The notes under the pieces: generated by a model
Seen by the model: the letters and a program-made list of their open reading frames with translations, nothing else
What the model was told of the DNA's origin: nothing
The model's database searches: none
Part shown: piece after piece, positions 51,602 through 63,860 of the stretch
Layout: every line of letters begins with the position of its first letter
Position numbering within the stretch: position 1 is the stretch's first letter
Assembly (NCBI GenBank): GCA_021397835.1
Contig: JAJFZO010000087.1
Coordinates: forward strand, 1,612,001 to 1,676,000
Source of the DNA: Moringa oleifera
Lineage: Eukaryota; Streptophyta; Magnoliopsida; Brassicales; Moringaceae
DNA: 64,000 nucleotides
Direction of reading: 5' to 3'
Position numbers and translations under genes: made by a program

Positions 51602-53242
51602 TCAAATGTTGACCCAAATGCCCTCGCTGGGTACTTCCTGATGAACCACAAACAGAAGATAATATCCAGATGGTGCGAGGATACCCGAGCCTGGCGTTGT
51701 TACCTCCACTTGGTACATAGACTTGCCTAAACTGGTCACCCCATCGTTGCCCAGCACTAGCAGCCTCTGGTTCATGGAGAAGGAATGCGTGGCAAACGAC
51801 GGCGCCGCCATTGTTACAGTCACCGTACTTTGAGCTAATGTGCCTTTGACTGTGAATCGGACCTGTAACTTTTGATTGTGTAGGAGCTTAGATTGAGAAG
51901 TCGGCGACACGATTGTCGGGCGAAGATTTGCGACTTGTGGGTCCAAATACGATGGGCTGAATGCCTCTAACCTTAACTCAGTGGGGAAAAGGACTCCTGT
52001 GAAATTATAGTAAGCGTGAGGGTTGCTGCCGCCGACGAGGACCCTCCCGTCACGAAGAAGAACAGCTGTTGAGTGGTACACTCGAGGTATGGTGGTTGGG
52101 TTTTGCATCTCGAACCGTGACCCGATTGGTTTGTCCGGGTTATATACAACCGGGCTGAGGACGGGCTTCCGGCCAAGTTCCCACCCGGCAGTTCCTGTCT
52201 CACAGCCGTTGATGAGCAGGACATTGCCATCGGGGAGGATTGTCATGTCACCCATGACTCTTGGTACAGGCATGGTCTCCATCACCCACTGGGGATTCTG
52301 TTCGGTTATTTTGATCCGCCCGCATGTCTTCAAGGCTTCTACGAAAGTGCCCTTAATAGCTTGGGAGTAAGACCCAGTTGGTGCACCTCCGCAGACCAGA
52401 ACCTCAGCTTCGACAGCAGAAGCTCTAAGGTTCTTCAATGGAAGCAAGGCTGAGGAGCCCGTGCTCGGGTAGCACCGCGGGTCGCCGCCCGGCATAGTCG
52501 GGTACGTCTTCACCACCTGATTACGCGCGTAATCGAGCAATATGGCTCGATTGTTAGCAAAGATAAACAGATGCCCATCCACGTTAAGATGAACAAAAGG
52601 GTACAAGTTGTTCTCTGCTCCTCGATCATTTGTTTGCAGAAGAAACGGCAACGTATACGCTTTAGCGGCAGCGTTCTTGGGATAAAACTCGTAGTTGAAT
52701 TGCCGTCGACCGCCGATGATAATCTGCTTGCCATCTGGCAGAATATGATTGGTGGCGTACCATCGCCGGGCAGCCAATCCGTTCTCAATCTCCTGCCAAT
52801 CACAGCCGTCGCATGGGCTGAAAATCCTGACTCTACGATCACCGTCATTGAACCCGCCGGTCTGGATCAGACGACCGTCGGGCATGACCGCACCGGAGGA
52901 GCACCAAACGTCGGTCTGCACCGTAAGCGGCCGAACCGTGTTCGTCAGAACATCGTATTCGGCGGAATGCGCAGTGCAATCCACTTTCAGGACAACGTCG
53001 TTCGGGTCCTCGCGGCATTTCCCGTTCGGCAACGACAGGTTCGACGGGCCAAAGTCGGTCCTGTCAAACATGACGACACGGTCGTTTTTGAGGAGTTGCA
53101 TGTGCATGGCGGATATCCCAACGTTACTCTGCAGCAGCTCCCACCGACCACCGGCTGCTTGGACAAGAAGCCGGTGACATGCCTGGGTTGCACAGAAAAG
53201 TTGAAGAAAGAAGATGAAGGAGCGAATGAATGTCATACTCAT
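51602..53242 (-). CDS. GLOX: Glyoxal oxidase (aldehyde oxidase GLOX), secreted copper-radical enzyme
   Basis: A single uninterrupted frame encodes 546 residues. A signal peptide (about 1-21, ending ATQA) sends it to the apoplast. The N-terminal glyoxal-oxidase domain has Kelch-like propeller repeats (PDGRLIQTGGFN, PDGKQIIIGGRR, PDGNVLLINGCE, RDGRVLVGGSNP), and a C-terminal immunoglobulin-like GLOX/galactose-oxidase domain follows. Candidate active-site residues are all present: Cys114 (WCSSG) and Tyr184 (NYEFY) for the thioether-linked radical cofactor, Tyr389-His390 (RVYHS) and His534 (VVHQE) as copper ligands. The enzyme oxidises aldehydes to acids and releases H2O2. Plant members act in cell-wall, pollen or defence biology. 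Length and lack of introns are normal for the family. The start ATG at 53242 is followed by a second in-frame ATG two codons on. Confidence 0.96.
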   Translation of the reverse strand: MSMTFIRSFIFFLQLFCATQACHRLLVQAAGGRWELLQSNVGISAMHMQLLKNDRVVMFDRTDFGPSNLSLPNGKCREDPNDVVLKVDCTAHSAEYDVLTNTVRPLTVQTDVWCSSGAVMPDGRLIQTGGFNDGDRRVRIFSPCDGCDWQEIENGLAARRWYATNHILPDGKQIIIGGRRQFNYEFYPKNAAAKAYTLPFLLQTNDRGAENNLYPFVHLNVDGHLFIFANNRAILLDYARNQVVKTYPTMPGGDPRCYPSTGSSALLPLKNLRASAVEAEVLVCGGAPTGSYSQAIKGTFVEALKTCGRIKITEQNPQWVMETMPVPRVMGDMTILPDGNVLLINGCETGTAGWELGRKPVLSPVVYNPDKPIGSRFEMQNPTTIPRVYHSTAVLLRDGRVLVGGSNPHAYYNFTGVLFPTELRLEAFSPSYLDPQVANLRPTIVSPTSQSKLLHNQKLQVRFTVKGTLAQSTVTVTMAAPSFATHSFSMNQRLLVLGNDGVTSLGKSMYQVEVTTPGSGILAPSGYYLLFVVHQEVPSEGIWVNI

Positions 53243-53353
53243 CGATGTCGTTTCTTGTGTGCCTTGCTCGCGTTTTGTCTAATTTGTTTCTGCTTGTAGC
53301 CTGACGAGTGAAGTTTCAGTGGTGGTGGGCATCTTCCGATGTTGTCTGCCAGC

Positions 53354-53368
53354 TCCTATATATACTCG
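53354..53368 (-). promoter_or_regulatory. TATA box of the glyoxal oxidase gene
   Basis: On the - strand GAGTATATATAGGAG lies about 115 bp before the start codon, an ideal plant TATA box at the expected distance. Confidence 0.75.
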
Positions 53369-54681
53369 TGAGGGAAGAGAAAGACACTGAGGAGTTTAGA
53401 TTCCACACGCATGTAAGACGCGTGGGACATGGTTTCTGCTGAGTAAACAAATATTATTTTAGTTAATTAAGAAATTAGGTTTGCGATTATCCTGGGGCAC
53501 ATGATTATTATATTTTTATTTCATTTTTTTTAATTATCTAATAGTTCTTGTTTAATTTTGGTAGGAACAGAAGCCTTCCTTAATGTTTTAATTAATTACT
53601 TTTTCCTGTCTTTTTCATGTTTTACCTAGAAATTAATCTTGAATTAACCAATACATGTCATCTAGTTAGATTATCGTTAATTTATTTTATATAATATATA
53701 AATAAAATTAATATTTATTTATTTTATTAAAACTCTAGATGCTCAAATTAGTATATTTATATTTTGTTGACAAAATTTTTAATCTTTTACTTAATTTCTT
53801 AACTATTGTTATTAAAAAGAATTTAATGAGTGATGTGCTTGGATGTCAAATTGCTGATTTTTTCTTCCAATTAAAATTTTTAATTTTTTATCACATTAAT
53901 ATTAAAATATTTTAATTGAATTTTACCAGCGCTACAAGTCATTGTCATTATTATTTAAAGAAAAAAAAAAAAAAAGAAACTATGGGCCAACGAAGTAGAT
54001 GCTCTGAATGTCCGTGACAGTGAAAGAGTAATCTAATTACACTGGCGGAGATCCACGCGCTTCAACAGAGTGTGGTGGGCGGTGTTTCACGCTGTGGTAA
54101 CACGTGCATGAAAGTGGCTTTGAGCGGAAACTGCCAGCTCTTCCCGAATAGTATCAAAACTTTTACCGCCGAATTATTTATTTTTAATTTTTATTTATTT
54201 TGAATTTTGTTCATTTTAACTAGATACGTCGGCCACGATTTTATATTTCCGGGTCGGGTTAATGTCGGATGCGTTGTTGGCGTTTCTTTTGGAGTTATGC
54301 CAAATTGTACAGATAGCAAATGATGTGAAGAGATTCTTTTCATGTGTTAATTAATTTTTTCTTCTTAATTAATTAGTTTTAAATTAATAAAAAAATTGTA
54401 AGTCATGATTGGTTCTCACATTTGAATCATAAACCTTTTAATATTGCATTTCGTTCATTTTGTCTAAACATTGTAGGAATAATTTCTCAAAAAGTTTTAA
54501 TTTTAAAAATAATTATGATAAAATAATTTCAAAAATTAGTATATATTTTATAAAAAATTTAAATTTTAAATAAAAAAAATCTCAAATAAACAAAAATATA
54601 TGAACTCTAGCTGGATCGGTCTTGAATTTTTTAGGGTCTAATGTAAAAATTAAAATAAAATCTTAAAATCTAATATAAATT

Positions 54682-55166
54682 TATATAAAAATTTTAATAT
54701 TTATTTTATGTTATTAATTAAAGTTTTATGTTTAAAAAGTAATAAATTGAGCTTTAATTTATTAATTTGATTTAAATTCAAATTTAACTTGAATAATTAT
54801 AAAAGATTAAGTATATTTTTATTAAAATATCTAAAAAACTTAAAAATAAATTATTCACTTAATTTCAACTTTATCCTTCAAATTCAAATAATTATCGATA
54901 TAATATCTACTTTTATAAGTTTTTCAAAATTTTGATAGTATAAAATTTAAAAAACATATTTTCAGTACTCATAAAAATTTGAAACTTTTTGTGATGTTAA
55001 TTTAAATTTTTTTTATGTCTATAAAAATTTTTAATTTGAATATTTTTAAATTTTAAATTTTTATTAAAATTAAATTTAATCTAAATTAAAATATTAGAGT
55101 TTGTTGATTTATCACGTTTAGAATGTGAATTTGATTGTTAAAATAAAATAAACACTAAATTTTCTG
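54682..55166. mobile_element. AT-rich foldback element, copy E
   Basis: The left end (AATATTTATTTTATGTTATTAA) is nearly identical to the family consensus. Blocks AATTATAAAAGATTAAG, TTTTGATAGTATAAA and TTTTGTGATGTTAATTTAAA follow in the usual order. Its right end is truncated or diverged. Confidence 0.55.
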
Positions 55167-55639
55167 AAAATTTTATTTTTAATTTAATCTAATTTTATTT
55201 GAGTTCAAATTATGTCAAATATTTTTAAATTTTAAATTTTAATTTTATATTTTAAGATCTTATTCAAATAATTATAAAATCCTATGAACAAATATAAGTT
55301 TTAAGACCCTGGACAATTGTACCTGATGTACAAGCTCAAAGTCTATCATAATCTTGGTTTAAAAAAAAATAAAAAACTGATTTTTCTTGGCATGTTAAAA
55401 AAATAAATGTTTTGTAAAATTGATTTTTATACAATATATTAATTTTTTAATTAAATATTTAAATTTTAAAACAATTTAAATATATGTAATTCTTACCGCA
55501 TTTTATCATTTGAAAAATAAAATTCAAAAAAATAAAAAGGGAAAAATCCATTTGGATGTTCTTTCTAAGAGCTCCCATGCATGAAATGACCGGAAAAGGC
55601 AAAGAAAAACACCAAAAGTTGCTTTCTCGTGTCGCGTCG

Positions 55640-55835
55640 TGGTGGGCCCGCAATTATATTGTTAGGCCCAATAAAGATCCTTGGGCCTAACCCAGTCCCA
55701 ACTCAGGGCGCGTGGAGCGAGTGTTTTCGGCTGGGAGTCAACATCACACATTGAGTTCAAGACGGTTGCGTTTTGGGATCTAAAAATAATTAAGACTTTC
55801 AACATAACGCTACGTAAGCTTAACTAGCCACGTGT
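55640..55835. promoter_or_regulatory. Island with three site II elements and a G-box, no adjacent gene
   Basis: TGGGCCC (55643-55649), AGGCCCA (55664-55670) and TTGGGCC (55681-55687) cluster within 45 bp, and the G-box CACGTG is at 55829-55834. Such clusters normally mark promoters of housekeeping genes. No coding gene starts nearby on either strand. Confidence 0.4.
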
Positions 55836-56179
55836 GGCCTTTTCAGACCACAGTAGGTCCAATGTATCCAAATCGAAGAGCGTTTGGATAGCTAGAAATT
55901 TTGGTTTTGAACTTTCTAACGTTTTAATAGCTACGTGGGCAGATAGAAGGAAACGGCAATTGTAAAATACAAAAAACTCCCTAAATTTTAAATAAAATCA
56001 CATTGGAGTTTCTCCTCACTGAAAATTCTAAGGTTTTATTTTTAAAGAATTTTCCCAAATCTAGTCAAGCCAATTAGTAGCATTATTGTATTATGCTAAG
56101 TAACATAAAGTAAAATAATATTTAAAAACAAAATAATTAACATTAGCATAAATATAATTATAAAAAGCTTCAACTTGTA

Positions 56180-56500
56180 CACAATTTTTTTAATTTAAAT
56201 TTTATAAAAAATAAAAGATTAAGATATTTAACATTAAAAATATTGTAAAATATTTTTTTACTTAAAAATTTTTATATTCATTAAAAAATATTTAAGTTAT
56301 CGTCATAAAAAAGTTTAATATTAAAAATATATGTTTTTATTAATATAACTAAAATATTATAAAAATTACTTAAATTTAAAGAATAAACTCAAAATAAAGT
56401 TTAAATTTTATTTGAAATATTTTAACAATAAAAATATATTAATTTTCATAATTATTTAAATTAATATTAAAATTAAACTGAATTGAAATATTAAAACAGT
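56180..56500. mobile_element. AT-rich foldback element, inverted partial copy
   Basis: The segment TTTAAGTTATCGTCATAAAAAA is the reverse complement of the family's central block, so this copy lies in the opposite direction to copies A and C. Confidence 0.4.
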
Positions 56501-58179
56501 GACAATGTTTCAATGTTCAAATTAAAAATATATATAATTTAAGTTTATATATAAAACCTTAACTTTGTTAATGATTAAAATTAGCATTTCTAGAGATTTA
56601 ATATCACTTGAATTAAAATAATTAATCCATTGCCAAAATGGACATGTTTTCAACTTTTTCTGGTGTAGTTATTACTTTTATTGACAACAGTAATCACGTG
56701 GGAAAAGAAATCTGCAGTCCCTAGTTTTCAGATTGTAGCAGAGCTTGTTTGTTTACCAAGAAAATGAGGGGACCGGATAGAAAATATTCTTTGCTTCTTA
56801 TTAGGGTTACTTAACAATTAACAAAAGGCTGGTTTATTCTCTTTTGGACTATGCTTTGTAATGCCAAGCAAATCCTTGCAATAATATTTATTTTGCTAAA
56901 TATAATGAATTAGAAAAACATTTTTTTAACCTTTCTGAAACATTAGTGTATAAATCAAATAATCATAGAAGGTTTTAATTATTCTTTTGAGTTTAAATAT
57001 CGGAGACAAACCCTAGATTTTATTTTCTGAAAACTAAGTTCATCGAATTGAAAAGTAATAAAAAACATAATTAATTCAAATTAATAAACCCAATATTTGG
57101 ATAAAATGACAAATTAATTGGGATTAATGCCTTCATGTACCCTTTAACGTAAACAATCTTGTTATTCGGTAGGTCATGCATGTGTAATTCGGATAATAAT
57201 TGATATGGTAGGTCTTGATGGCATTAAGTTTTTGGAACGTGCAAGTGAAAGCAATTAGTTTTTGGACATTAATAAGTCCTTCGTGTCTTAAACTTAGGAT
57301 AATGTTAAGGAAAGTATGAGGTGTATCGTTTCTTCTTCTTTGTCTTGAAGTCAAGTGGAACATGCAATAAGCTCTGATGTCTTTGTTCACTGGTACAAGA
57401 ACAAAGAGGCAATGCACCAACATTCTTCTATGAATCATGAGATGTACTATGAATGCGGTATGATTTTCGGACACTAATAATTCCCTCCAATTTTTAAGTC
57501 ATGTTTAGGCACATTTTGTGTAAAAAAAAAACATTTCTATTTCCATTTCAATTATAAAAAATTATTTTAATAAAAATCAAGATTTTTGTTGATTTAAATT
57601 ATATTATTTTTTTAAAATAATAGTACATGATAATTTAATAAAATAAATAATAAAATTTTGCTCCATGTTTTATATTACACAATAAATTATAAAAATATAT
57701 TTTTTATTTTTTATAAAAAATTTCAACAAAAATAATGTTATTCTCCAATAGACTATGTAATTCATTTACTTATCTCATATTCGACATTTTTTTTTTTTGC
57801 ATAATTAAAAATAGATATTGACTTGTTAAATCTTTAGATATTGTGGAAGAATTAAAACAATTAAACTTAGTTGTATATAAGGTTATAATATTAGGGTCAA
57901 TGTTGAGTAATTAATGTCATTGAAGATATTGACAGAATACTGAAATGTATCTACCAATGGTTCATGCATCTATTATTATTATTATTATTTTTAATTTTTG
58001 GGAAAGATTAAGTCTTACAATCATGTAATTAGGAGATTATCATCACCGATCATAAAGATCTCATAAAGAAAGTAGTAGAGTGTGAGAGGCATGAAGGAGG
58101 AGTGCTGGGACAAGGTGTTCCATGGAATATTTGTTTTGATTTCATTTTTATTTTTTAATTTAAACTTAACATATTGATC

Positions 58180-58520
58180 AATTATACATTTAATATTTTA
58201 ATTTGATTTAATTTAAAATTAAACTTAAACTATGACAAAATACTAAATATATTTTTGTTATTTAAATATTTTTAAAAATAATTTAAATAAATTTTACATA
58301 TTTTTTAAAGTTTATCTCTCAAATTTCATAATTTTTTTACTCATTAATTATTTTTTATAATTTTTTAAAACTTCGAAAGTAAAAATTTAAAAACCTTCAA
58401 AAAAATTTAAAAATTTATTATGATAATTGCTCAAATATTTTTTTATATTGTTAAAAAAACTTCAAATCAAAATTACTGTATAAAATTCTTAATTTAAATA
58501 TCTTAATTTTTTTAAATTTC
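58180..58520. mobile_element. AT-rich foldback element, partial copy
   Basis: Blocks TTAATTTGATTTAATTT, AAAGTTTATCTCTCAAATT and ATTATGATAATTGCTCAAATA match the family order. Ends not placed. Confidence 0.4.
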
Positions 58521-59280
58521 ATAGAAAATCTAAATTCAATAAAATCGATGCATCATATGTATAATTGGTCAAATTAATACATCATATATATAGTTGATTA
58601 AATTGATAATTTGAGATATAAAATAAAAATAAGTATAATTTAAAAAATTTACACTTTCAAAACATATTTATGACTTTTTTCCATTTTTACTAATAACTTA
58701 ATTTATATTTCCGCTAAAAAAAAAACCTATAATTGAAGTATTAAACAGTTCCTGCAAGGATGCTTCCAGATTCTGATATTTAAAAATCCGGGGAATAATT
58801 GTTGACAATTTCTGATACTCCGTATGGGGATTCGATAAATAAAATCATGTTTATTCAACAAACTATTCCTATAGCAATTAGGCTAAAAGTCTAATTCATG
58901 TCTGTAATCCTAACGTAATCTTTTTGCACAAGTTGACAACACAGCTCAACAACAGTTTAGATTGATGGATACACCTACGAAAAGGAACGTGCAAAATACA
59001 TAAAACTATAGAGAAAAGTCTACTTTTTTTGGGATGAGTTCCAAAATAATTGATTGATTAGGTTATATGCTGTACAAAATAATTGATATTCTTTCTCTTT
59101 GGAGCTTAATCTAATTGATTAAATAGAAAATTGAAGGATTCTCTACAAGAAAGTGCGTAGTTAGTTGCAACATTCCTATCAAAAGCATCCAGAGTTCTTT
59201 TAGTTGATCAAGCATTAGACACCAAATGCTAAAAGCAATCTTAAATTTTTCTCTCTTGCCTTCACATGTCTTGTTGGAAT

Positions 59281-60620
59281 ACGCATCAATTGGGTTCTAA
59301 TTTCATTCAGACCGAATTCACCTTTCTCGCAGTGTTTCTTAATTTGTGAGACTGAACATTGACCAAAAAGTGCTCTAAAAGGAACAAAATTACATTGAAA
59401 AAGGTGGTTGGCTGGGATTAGGGCAGAAAGGTTCTGGTTCAGCCTATGTATGTTTGGTTTTGAAGCATTATCTTGTCCATGAAAACAATTTGGTCAGGTT
59501 TCCTGCAGAGTAATAAAGGTCCTTGGATAGTCTGGACAAATGAACTGACTCTTCTATGTATCACCTAAACATTTTTCAAGACATGAATGCCCAAGATGGT
59601 AGCCAATGAGTGGCAAACAGGACACTGGGGGTAATGGTGCTTAAATTTGGTATACTTGATTGCCTAGACCTTTAATGAAAAGTCACCACAACAAGCACAA
59701 GCCAATCAGGAAGTGAAATTAGAGAGTGAAACCAGACAGTAACACAGCAGAGTATCAATACCTCCTCACTTTGAAATTCTCCAGATCTCAATATAGCTCA
59801 CTACAGATTCAACACCTTTGATTCTGGTACTTACCATACATAATCTCAAATTATTCATGTTCTTATTATCATAATAATTCACTAAAAATCACATAAGTAT
59901 CATTCTTTCACAGTTTTAACATCTACTTAATTATTGAATTAAAGCATCAGAATTATACTTTTTGCAGGTCAATATGAGCTCCTACCCGGTCTAGAAAAAT
60001 CTAGTTCAGTTTTCTAAGTAACAATGCATATGTATTGTTTAAGTATTATTTTAAATGGTTGAAATCTAATTTTAAAATAGTGGACATTTCAGTAGAGTGA
60101 AAATGTTATCTGAGTGTTTCTTCGTACCTTTCTTCGTGATTTCTTCCCTTCCAAGTTCCAGCCATGAAGACAAATAAGCCCATTGACATGAAAGCAGCTG
60201 TACATGTACCAAACAGATGTTGAAACAAGAATAGGAAAGCCAGTCGTTCATCTTGGCTGTGGTGTCAAACAAAATGAGTTAGCCAAGTAATCTAGATTGG
60301 GACCGTAAACTATTTACCGATAAGCTTGTTGTGAAGGCTTAGGGACTTTAATTATGTGGTGCTGGTGTTGACACAATTGATATAGCACAAGAAAAGCACA
60401 AAATCAACAAGTAAAAAAAAAAAAAGATAAATATATCTTAAAATTTAATTAAATTTTTTTATTAATTTAAATTATATAAAAATTTTAAAGTGATTGTAAC
60501 ACGTAATAATTTAATAAAATTAATAATTAATTTTTTATTTTTTAAAATTATATATATATATATTATAAAAAAACTCAACACGAACTTAAATCAACAAAAC
60601 ATCTTTATTTCTTAAACTTT
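59281..60620. other. Mixed-composition region without an assignable gene
   Basis: Base composition is less AT-skewed than the flanks (59280-60350), as in transcribed sequence, but no long frame, splice-linked exons or RNA fold that I recognise is present. The frame at 60072-60272 has no known relative. Confidence 0.4.
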
Positions 60621-60628
60621 ATGACTTA

Positions 60629-61394
60629 AGCCGTCTTCAACGAAGACGGCAAAACGGTATTTTGCTATTAAAAATTGATCAAATCGTTTTCAATGGGATG
60701 GAAAATTCACTTCTCTAATTTGGTATAGCTACATGTAATATTGTAGCTACACCAAATTAATGTATTTTTAAATTATTATTTTTTTATAAATTACTTCTTA
60801 AAATTTTTAAATTAAAAATATTTTTGATCAATAACTTAATAAATATGTGATATTATTAAAAAAATTATACTATTAAAAATATCTCATCAAGGTCAATATT
60901 CAATATATAATTTTATTTTATTTAAATTATTAATAATAATAATTTATTTAATTAATAATAAATTATATATTATTAAAATTATTATTTAAAAATATATAAA
61001 AATATAAAATAATTTATAATTTATGACATAATTTAAATTTTTGCATAAATATGATAAAAATAAAAATTTTTTCAATTGATAACACAGAACAATAAATATA
61101 ACAACACATTAACAATTACAGCTTAAACTAAAATTATAACATCAATTAAAATTAAAATACTTCAACAATAATAAACTAACCTTAAAATTATTAAAATATT
61201 TTAATAATAAATTAATTAATATTTATAAATATTTGTATTAATAATTATTATTTATATTATGAAAATAATATTATAACATCAATTTGATATAAATAAATTA
61301 AAAATAAAAAAAATTGATGTTAAAATATTTTAAAAAAATTCTTTTTTCAACATCAAATTGGTGTTAAATTTAGTGTATAAAATTAAAGATGGCC
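60629..61394 (-). mobile_element. Harbinger-type MITE, 766 bp, copy 2 (inverted)
   Basis: It begins AGCCGTCTTCAACG and ends AAGATGGCC, the reverse of copy 1, and is flanked by TTA on both sides (60626-60628 and 61395-61397). Internal sequence (the ATTAAAATTAAAATACTTCAAC region) is homologous to copy 1 in inverted orientation. It is about 180 bp shorter, by internal loss. Confidence 0.75.
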
Positions 61395-61399
61395 TTAAG

Positions 61400-63860
61400 A
61401 TTGTCAGATCAAATGTGTTTTTAACTTTATATTGTTGGGTACCTACCAGGTGAATGCCTCTATTTAAGTTCTCTTCAAATTTGGTATTCTTCATTGCCTA
61501 CCTTTAGTTTATCTACTTGGACTTCCGTTATGAGAATTTAAGTTCCATGTCCAAGCCTTTCCTTTCCATGCATTATTGCCAACTATGTAGAGAAAGACAG
61601 TGATGTTTGTTACGCATCAGTTTGCCGGAGCTTGACTGAGAATCATGAAAAGAAATCTAGTTATAGCTTCAAAGCAATGATCTCTTGATTGAGACACTTT
61701 TCACATGATTCTTCATTTATTTAGGTCACCATTGACAATTAAAGACTTCGCAGCGAAGTTAAAGACGATTTCGTACCTTTACAGACGCAATCTCCTAAGA
61801 GGCTCTTTCCACTTGTATACAATTTTCTCACTATATTCATATGCCACTTTATGCTTCCTTTGATTTCTTAACGCGCCCCACAATTTTGCGCCGTGCAAGT
61901 GCCAATGGCCTTTCCGCACAGGGACACATCATAGGCCTGGACTCGTGGTTAGAACTTCCCTAGTAGGCCCAAAGGCCATAATTTACTAAGGTAAGTCAGG
62001 CTTGTGCTCCCCTTGGCTCAATGACAACCCAAGGTCACGGAAGCATAAAGAAGCAAGGAGGAAGTCCTATGAGGAAGCACAGATCTGGAAGCCCTTCCTT
62101 CCATTTGGACCGTCTGTAGGCCCTTGGAATTCGTCATTACTGTTTTCTAAGCACTCAAAAAAACAGGAAACAGTCATTTAAACGAGAGAAGAAAAATATG
62201 GAATAGAAAGCTGAATGCTATTTGGATCCTCACGAAAAAAAAAGAGAGCAAAATAATCAATCACCTGGAAAAATTTGACTCTTAGCTATAATGCTGCCTA
62301 CCTGTGGTGGTTCTATCCATTTGGGATAAAAACATATATACAGAGGATGCGATCCCCTCCGGACAGTGTGCATCTGAAGGGAAATAGATCAATGAATTTA
62401 TGATCCAGTGCCTACATGTTATAAAAGCACATATAGAAGAAAGAAAAGAAAGGAAAAGAAAAGAGAAGATTTCCAGTGCATCATTGGAGGAAAAATCTAA
62501 TTCCATCAACAGTGTCCATTTCGATCTGGTAAGATGTAAATTCCAAAACAGGATTGCCGTTATTCAACTATCTAGGCCAAATAGAATGTACAAGTACAAT
62601 CATTTTGTTTACCACCAAGTACAGGCATAAGAACTCCAGGTTGAGGTGCCACTTTCTTTTCTGTGTTACTTAAGAATCCATGAAGAGCATTTTCTCTTCT
62701 AAATGGAATGCATCTGCTTAGTTCAACCTAAACTTCACAAACATTTCACAAGATAATTGAATATGCAGAATTCTTTAAAATTTAAGATTGCAGATACTAC
62801 ACAGACACAATTTTTTTTAATAATCTAGACTGATAACATCAGCTAAGTAAGCATTTGATAACTGCAAAGCCAACCTTTCAATTTTTGGGAAGCCTTCAAA
62901 TTGCTAGAAGGGCCAGTGCTATCTTGCTAGTCTATAGACATTTTTTCCTAGCAGCAACAATTCATAATCATCAAGAAAAATAATTGAATAACTTGACAGA
63001 CCCATCCCCTTCTATTTCCGGCACTTTACAGTTCCCTCCTGACCCTGGCTACAAGCATTAAAGAATTGGCAACATAAGCATCAATTTATAAAATCTCCAT
63101 CCAAATTGCCACTAATTTGGAGATTTGCCTACATGTTCAAAGAATGAGAGTCAAGATTTGCCTAAAACTAGCCAAGCAAGCATCAATAACACAATTTAAT
63201 AAAAAGGGAAGGGGAAGAGACTGCACGTTCTAAAATCACAACCATGCAGAAGAAAGAGTACAATGGAAATAGATCTTCAGTTTGAATCGTCAAGAAAACA
63301 AGAGATAAATATCTAAATAAGCAAACGGCTATAAGAACTGAATTATTTACCCCGTCGGTAGTAAACGATTACCCCTTAGCATAGCCACCCGATCGGGAGG
63401 CTATGCTAAGGGGTAATCTGGAGGCAATTCTTTTCTCCTTTCCTCTTAACTTCTATGAAATAGCAGGACAAAAATTAGAATATCTGACTAAAGCAAAAGT
63501 GTTAAATCTTCTCTGAGGCCTTCAAATCTTCACGACTCACAAAAAATTTAAGAATAATCGACAACAAAAAATATTTCAATGTCGAACAAGAACAAAGAAT
63601 TTGCAACATTAAATCATGAAAACCAACAGTAGGAATTCTATCTGAAAAGAGACAACTCAGATCCTACAAACCCATCCATACAATACATTGAATTTGAATA
63701 AGCTAGTAGAAACAAAATGGATGAAGGGAGAGAGGGTTGGAGAGAGAGACAGAGAGAAAAAAAACTTTACGCGGTTAAAGCAAGGCGAATGCTGATGTTT
63801 ACTGTGTGTAGCAGAGACCATGAAAGTCCTCTTTAGTCTTTTCAATTTTTGGCGGTTTTT
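61400..63860 (-). other. Possible non-coding or leader transcript at the right edge
   Basis: Composition is less AT-rich than elsewhere. On the - strand a pyrimidine tract (CTCTCTGTCTCTCTCTCC and neighbours, about 63715-63765) resembles a plant 5' leader. No coding sequence follows it: the frames at 62282-62509 and 63657-63845 have no recognisable product. It could be a non-coding RNA, the leader of a gene with long introns, or a repressed GA-repeat element. Confidence 0.3.
63367..63418. repeat. 52-bp near-perfect palindrome (20-bp arms around CCCGATCGGG)
   Basis: The arm GATTACCCCTTAGCATAGCC (63367-63386) is perfectly complementary to 63399-63418. Between them the 10-bp palindrome CCCGATCGGG (63388-63397) is flanked by one A on each side. 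Thus 25 of 26 base pairs match, with a single A-A mismatch. It would form a very stable hairpin in RNA from either strand, or a cruciform in DNA. Confidence 0.95.

Larger units (their letters stand above)
53400..59280. other. Gene-free AT-rich region with promoter-like islands
   Basis: It contains foldback copies at about 54682-55166, 56180-56500 (inverted) and 58180-58520 and two short GC-richer islands (53980-54300 and 55620-55930). Open frames at 55459-55653 and 57133-57474 have no recognisable product. Confidence 0.55.

Noticed and set aside
52571..53299. 242-codon + strand frame
   Set aside because: It is the antisense shadow of the glyoxal oxidase gene, which has all family motifs on the - strand.
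57133..57474. 113-codon - strand frame, considered as a retroelement fragment
   Set aside because: No reverse transcriptase, integrase or RNase H motif could be recognised.
62282..62509. 75-codon - strand frame near the right edge
   Set aside because: No known motif, and composition suggests untranslated sequence.
63367..63418. Palindrome as a miRNA precursor or tRNA
   Set aside because: The hairpin is too short for a plant miRNA precursor and has no tRNA arms or internal promoter boxes.
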